From Candidatus Omnitrophota bacterium (GTDB lineage Bacteria; Omnitrophota; Gorgyraeia; Gorgyraeales; Gorgyraeaceae), in contig JAHIUV010000009.1 of assembly GCA_018817035.1 (NCBI GenBank), positions 1 through 7,888 of the forward strand: 7,888 bases of DNA, given 5' to 3'. The notes under the pieces were generated by a model. It had not been told where the DNA came from. It made no database searches and was given only the letters and a program-made list of their open reading frames with translations. The translations under genes and the position numbers were made by a program. How positions within the stretch are numbered: position 1 is the first letter of the stretch; each line of letters begins with the position of its first letter. Of this stretch, positions 5,249 through 7,888 are shown piece after piece.

Positions 5249-5482
5249 ATGTTGATAGATCTTACCCAGTTAAAGCCCGGTGAAGCCGGCATTATAAAGG
5301 AATTAAGGGGAGGTTTTGGTTTTACAAAAAGGATTTACAATATGGGTATAAGGGAGGGAAAACTTATAAAAAAAGTAAGTTCACATTTCTGGCGAGGCCC
5401 GCAGACTATAGAAATAGATAACGCGCGTATCGCGATAGGTTTTGGCATGGCCGGGAAGATATTTATAGAGGTCAATGGATGA
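5249..5482 (+). CDS. feoA: Ferrous iron transport protein A
   Basis: This small cytosolic protein of 77 residues with an SH3-like fold is the usual accessory of the FeoB iron transporter. Typical features are the N-terminal LIDLTQLKPGEAGIIKEL (2-19), GFTKRIYNMGIREGKLIKKV (24-43) with the conserved Gly-x-x-x-Gly turn, and the closing IAIGFGMAGKIFIEV (61-75). The ATG at 5249 is preceded by GAGGAGAG (5236-5243), which overlaps the fur stop; a longer reading from 5159 would lie within fur and has no family match. The stop overlaps the feoB start by 4 bases (ATGA), so the two proteins are probably made in a coupled way. FeoA is thought to bind or modulate FeoB. Confidence 0.95.
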   Translation: MLIDLTQLKPGEAGIIKELRGGFGFTKRIYNMGIREGKLIKKVSSHFWRGPQTIEIDNARIAIGFGMAGKIFIEVNG

Positions 5483-7188
5483 AAAAGATCTTATTGATGG
5501 GTAATCCTAATGTAGGAAAAAGCGCTATATTTTCCCGTCTTACGGGCGCCAGGATAATAGTCTCTAATTATCCCGGGACCACAGTGGAATTTACGCAAGG
5601 CAAGATGAAAATAGGGGATGAGCGCCCCATTGTTATAGACGTGCCGGGAACTTATACTTTCGAGCCTTCATCAAAAGCCGAAGAAGTAGCGGTGAAGATG
5701 TTGACAGAGGGCGACCTGGTAATCAATGTTGTCAATTCCACGAATCTCGAGAGAAATCTTTACCTGACCCTGGAACTATTGGAAAAAAATGTCCCGGTTG
5801 TCATTGCCCTTAATATGTGGGATGAGACAAAGCATCAGGGAATAAATATTGACGCGCGAAAACTGGAAAAAGAACTGGGCGTGCCTGTTATCCCGACATG
5901 CGGCCTTACAGGGGAAGGCATAAAGGAATTGATCAGCAGATTGCGTGAGGCTAAGCCTATTATATCAGGGATAAGTTCTGATACGGATAAATGGAAGAGA
6001 ATAGGTGAAATCGTAGAGAGCGTCCAGAAACTCACACATCATCATCATACATTGCTTCAGAGGCTGGAAGACGTTAGCATACAACCGGCCTCAGGACTCT
6101 TGATAGCCGCTACTGTTATTTATGGCGCTTTCTGGGTCATACGGACACTCGGCGAAGGACTAATAGCGCGTGTGTTCGAGCCTTTGTTCCAAAACATATG
6201 GGCTCCCTTGATGCTAAAGCTGGGAGGATTGCTGGGTGAGGACACTTTCCTGCATGATGTTTTAATAGGAAAACTTACTGACGGTTCTATTGATTTTACA
6301 ATGGCATTCGGTGTTTTGACCACAGGTTTTTTTGTCCCTATCGGGATGGTACTTCCTTATATAATAAGTTTTTATCTGGTCTTAGGTTTGCTGGAAGATT
6401 TCGGGTATCTTCCGCGCCTTGCTGTCCTGGTGGATAATTTTATGCATCATTTAGGGCTCCATGGTTTTGCCATAATTCCTTTGATGCTTGGGATAGGATG
6501 CAATGTACCGGGCGCGCTCGCCATAAGAATATTAGAGGAACGCAGGGAGAAATTCATCGCCGCCACGCTGATGGCTGTTTCTGTCCCGTGCATGGCGCAG
6601 ATCGCCATGATAATAGGGCTTGTCGGTGAAAGAGGAGGCCAGTATCTTGGTATAGTTTTTGGCACGCTTTTCGCGCTTTTTATAATAAAGGGCATAATAA
6701 TGAATAAACTGTTAAAAGGCGCGAGCCCTGAAATTCTCGTTGAGATACCGCCGTACAGGATACCCCAGTTTTCCGCTGTGCTAAAAAAACTGTGGATGAG
6801 ATCAGCCTGGTTTTTAAAAGAAGCCGTGCCTTATGTTCTTTTAGGCGTTCTTTTTGTGAATATACTTTATGCTTTGAATATAATAGATTTTCTTTCGAAA
6901 ATATTCTCCCCGATCCTGACAGGATTATGGGGGCTTCCGAAAGAGGCCATCTCAGCGCTTATAATAGGGTTTTTAAGGAAAGACGTGGCAGTGGGAATGC
7001 TCGGCCCGCTTAATCTTACTACTAAACAATTGGTGATAGGTTCTACGGTCCTTGCCGTATATTTTCCTTGCATCGCGACTTTTGTAGTGCTGGTCAAGGA
7101 ACTTGGTATAAAGGATATGTTGAAGTCAGCGGCAATAATGATGTTTGCGGCACTGGTGGTGGGAACGCTTCTTAATATTATTTTGTAA
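5479..7188 (+). CDS. feoB: Ferrous iron transporter FeoB, short form
   Basis: This inner-membrane Fe(II) transporter has an N-terminal GTPase domain. G1 GNPNVGKS (8-15), switch I NYPGTTVEF (30-38), G3 DVPG (54-57), G4 NMWD (112-115) and G5 near CGLTGEG (141-147) are intact. A linker region carries HHHH (187-190). The membrane part follows from about residue 205, with GCNVP (340-344) and two Gate motifs with conserved Pro-Cys (PCMAQIA at 370-376 and FPCIATFVVLVKELG at 529-543), the cysteines proposed to line the iron path. At 569 residues it is clearly shorter than the 700-770 residues of well-studied FeoB; the loss is in the linker and C-terminus, as it lacks the cysteine-rich FeoC-like tail. 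No frameshift is seen and the ends look natural. It is coupled to feoA by an ATGA overlap and shares the Fur-controlled promoter. Confidence 0.96.
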   Translation: MKKILLMGNPNVGKSAIFSRLTGARIIVSNYPGTTVEFTQGKMKIGDERPIVIDVPGTYTFEPSSKAEEVAVKMLTEGDLVINVVNSTNLERNLYLTLELLEKNVPVVIALNMWDETKHQGINIDARKLEKELGVPVIPTCGLTGEGIKELISRLREAKPIISGISSDTDKWKRIGEIVESVQKLTHHHHTLLQRLEDVSIQPASGLLIAATVIYGAFWVIRTLGEGLIARVFEPLFQNIWAPLMLKLGGLLGEDTFLHDVLIGKLTDGSIDFTMAFGVLTTGFFVPIGMVLPYIISFYLVLGLLEDFGYLPRLAVLVDNFMHHLGLHGFAIIPLMLGIGCNVPGALAIRILEERREKFIAATLMAVSVPCMAQIAMIIGLVGERGGQYLGIVFGTLFALFIIKGIIMNKLLKGASPEILVEIPPYRIPQFSAVLKKLWMRSAWFLKEAVPYVLLGVLFVNILYALNIIDFLSKIFSPILTGLWGLPKEAISALIIGFLRKDVAVGMLGPLNLTTKQLVIGSTVLAVYFPCIATFVVLVKELGIKDMLKSAAIMMFAALVVGTLLNIIL

Positions 7189-7190
7189 AC

Positions 7191-7224
7191 TTGCTCAACC
7201 TGTTTGAGGCTTAGCCTTGAGCAA
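7191..7224. repeat. Hairpin at the end of the feo operon
   Basis: TTGCTCAA (7191-7198) pairs exactly with TTGAGCAA (7217-7224), and AGGC-TTA-GCCT (7207-7217) can form an inner stem. It starts 2 bases after the feoB stop. The bases after it are A-rich (AAAA) rather than T-rich, so it lacks the U-tract of an intrinsic terminator for the plus strand. It may end the transcript by another route or protect its 3' end. Confidence 0.5.
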
Positions 7225-7229
7225 AAAAC

Positions 7230-7258
7230 TTGACAGTATATATTTATCATGTTTTAAT
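7230..7258 (+). promoter_or_regulatory. Promoter of the thiM unit
   Basis: TTGACA (7230-7235) and TTTAAT (7253-7258) are separated by 17 bases. Transcription would begin near 7265, directly at the start of the TPP riboswitch, which supports the assignment. Confidence 0.75.
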
Positions 7259-7261
7259 GTA

Positions 7262-7352
7262 AATGACAATGGGGAGGCCGTGGACGGCCTGAGAGTTCCG
7301 CTGTAGCGGATTACCCGATGAACCTGAACTGGATAATGCCAGCGTAGGAAGA
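7262..7352 (+). promoter_or_regulatory. TPP riboswitch (THI element)
   Basis: The conserved parts of the thiamine pyrophosphate aptamer are present in order. GGGG (7271-7274) pairs with ACCC (7313-7316). AGGCCG-TGGA-CGGCCT (7275-7290) forms a stem, followed by the invariant CTGAGA (7289-7294), an optional hairpin TCCGC-TGTA-GCGGA (7297-7310), GAACCTGA (7320-7327), the stem CTGG-ATAATG-CCAG (7329-7342) and GCGTAGGAA (7342-7350). The outermost helix P1 is weak and its limits are uncertain. An intrinsic terminator follows 17 bases later and thiM after it, so TPP binding most likely favours termination and turns thiM off. Confidence 0.95.
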
Positions 7353-7368
7353 ATAAGCAAGAAAAATT

Positions 7369-7397
7369 AACCCTATGTTTTGGCATAGGGTTTTTTT
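7369..7397 (+). terminator. Intrinsic terminator, expression platform of the TPP riboswitch
   Basis: AACCCTATG (7369-7377) pairs with CATAGGGTT (7384-7392) around a TTTTGG loop, and the T-run extends to 7397. It sits between the aptamer and thiM, where a riboswitch-controlled terminator is expected. No single clear antiterminator strand could be picked by eye. Confidence 0.9.
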
Positions 7398-7438
7398 GTT
7401 TTCAGGCAATGCCTGAAAACAATCCGCCTCTGGCGGAT
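7398..7438. repeat. Two tandem palindromes between terminator and thiM
   Basis: GTTTTCAGGCA-A-TGCCTGAAAAC (7398-7420) is a perfect 11-1-11 inverted repeat that begins as the terminator T-run ends. ATCCGCC-TCT-GGCGGAT (7422-7438) follows and carries the same CCGCC-NNN-GGCGG core as the other intergenic repeats of the window. They end 8 bases before the thiM ribosome binding site (AGGAGG, 7447-7452). They may be a repeat insertion in the leader or an extra layer of control. Confidence 0.75.
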
Positions 7439-7457
7439 ATTACAACAGGAGGCTTTA

Positions 7458-7888
7458 ATGGATATATACGGCATTTTAGAGAAAGTCAGGGAAGAAAAAC
7501 CTCTTGTGCATCACCTTACGAACTGGGTGACTATATATGATTGCGCCAATATAGTAAAAGTTTTCGGAGGCGCGCCTGTTATGGCGCATGCCCCTGAGGA
7601 AGCGGCGGATATGGCGGAATTGTCTTCCGCGCTTGTGCTTAATATAGGTACATTGACCTCTGATTTTATCGAGTCAATGAAGATCGCCGCTAAAGCCGCT
7701 AATAAAAAAGGGATACCCGTAACTCTTGATATATGCGGAGCAGGCGCTACAAAGTTCAGGGATGAAAAATGTTTCGAACTTCTTAAGGACGCGAAGATAG
7801 ATATTATAAAGGGCAATGCCTCAGAGGTTGCCAGGATCGCGGGTGAAGATGTCCGGACAAAAGGAGTTGATAGCAGTAAAGTAGAAAA
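7458..7888 (+). CDS. thiM: Hydroxyethylthiazole kinase, 3' partial
   Basis: This enzyme phosphorylates 4-methyl-5-(2-hydroxyethyl)thiazole with ATP, a salvage step towards thiamine pyrophosphate. The first 143 codons are in the window and the gene runs off the end. Family blocks visible are PLVHHLTNWVTIYDCANIVK (15-34), GGAPVMAHAPEEAADM (37-52), ALVLNIGTLTSDFIESM (57-73), GIPVTLDICGAGATKFRD (84-101) and IIKGNASEVARIAGED (115-130), followed by TKGVDS. In place of the usual DPVGAGAT there is DICGAGAT. The start follows AGGAGG (7447-7452) by 5 bases. The TPP riboswitch and terminator upstream confirm the thiamine role. Downstream thiE or thiD would be expected outside the window. Confidence 0.95.
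   Translation, partial: MDIYGILEKVREEKPLVHHLTNWVTIYDCANIVKVFGGAPVMAHAPEEAADMAELSSALVLNIGTLTSDFIESMKIAAKAANKKGIPVTLDICGAGATKFRDEKCFELLKDAKIDIIKGNASEVARIAGEDVRTKGVDSSKVE

Noticed and set aside
6037..6048. HHHH in FeoB as an artificial tag
   Set aside because: It has only four histidines, is internal to the protein and has natural codon variation context typical of a metal-related linker.
7191..7229. Intrinsic terminator after feoB
   Set aside because: The stem is followed by A residues, not a T-run, on the plus strand; it is kept only as a hairpin.
6867..7250. Minus-strand open frame of 127 residues opposite the feoB end
   Set aside because: It mirrors the feoB coding frame and the thiM promoter region and has no recognisable domain.
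877..7438. CRISPR array made by the dispersed GC-rich palindromes
   Set aside because: The copies are far apart, differ in loops and flanks, and have no regular spacers or cas genes.

Overview
The window reads as a chromosomal stretch of an anaerobic or microaerophilic bacterium. All genes are on the plus strand, tightly packed and often overlapping by 4 bases. Isoleucine is very often coded by ATA, and the intergenic spaces carry GC-rich nested palindromes with a CCGCC-NNN-GGCGG core. This style, together with superoxide reductase and Feo-type iron uptake, would fit an uncultivated Gram-negative lineage such as Omnitrophota. That placement is an impression from style, not a computed result.

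Region 1 (1-845) holds the 3' part of a superoxide reductase gene and, 2 bases on, an FMN-binding split-barrel protein. A 148-base cloverleaf-like composite palindrome (877-1024) follows.

Region 2 (1073-4631) is a co-directional run of five genes: an AhpF-like thioredoxin reductase-family flavoprotein, an RnfD/NqrB-like membrane protein, a small exported protein that looks like a diverged superoxide reductase fold, endonuclease III (nth), and an AmrS-type radical SAM enzyme. The first three are joined by ATGA overlaps. They suggest an electron path from cytosolic NAD(P)H through the membrane to an exported metal protein, and this is the most interesting candidate system here. The radical SAM gene seems to lack its usual cysteine-rich C-terminus and ends next to a second palindromic repeat.

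Region 3 (4747-7188) is an iron-uptake operon, fur-feoA-feoB. It has a near-consensus promoter overlapped by a perfect 35-base palindrome that matches a Fur box, so iron-dependent autoregulation is likely.

Region 4 (7230-7888) is a thiamine salvage unit: promoter, TPP riboswitch, intrinsic terminator, two further palindromes, and the 5' part of thiM, which runs off the window.

Together the genes concern superoxide and redox defence, repair of oxidised DNA bases, iron homeostasis and cofactor salvage. No gap between genes exceeds 300 bases. No rRNA, tRNA, CRISPR array or transposase gene was seen.
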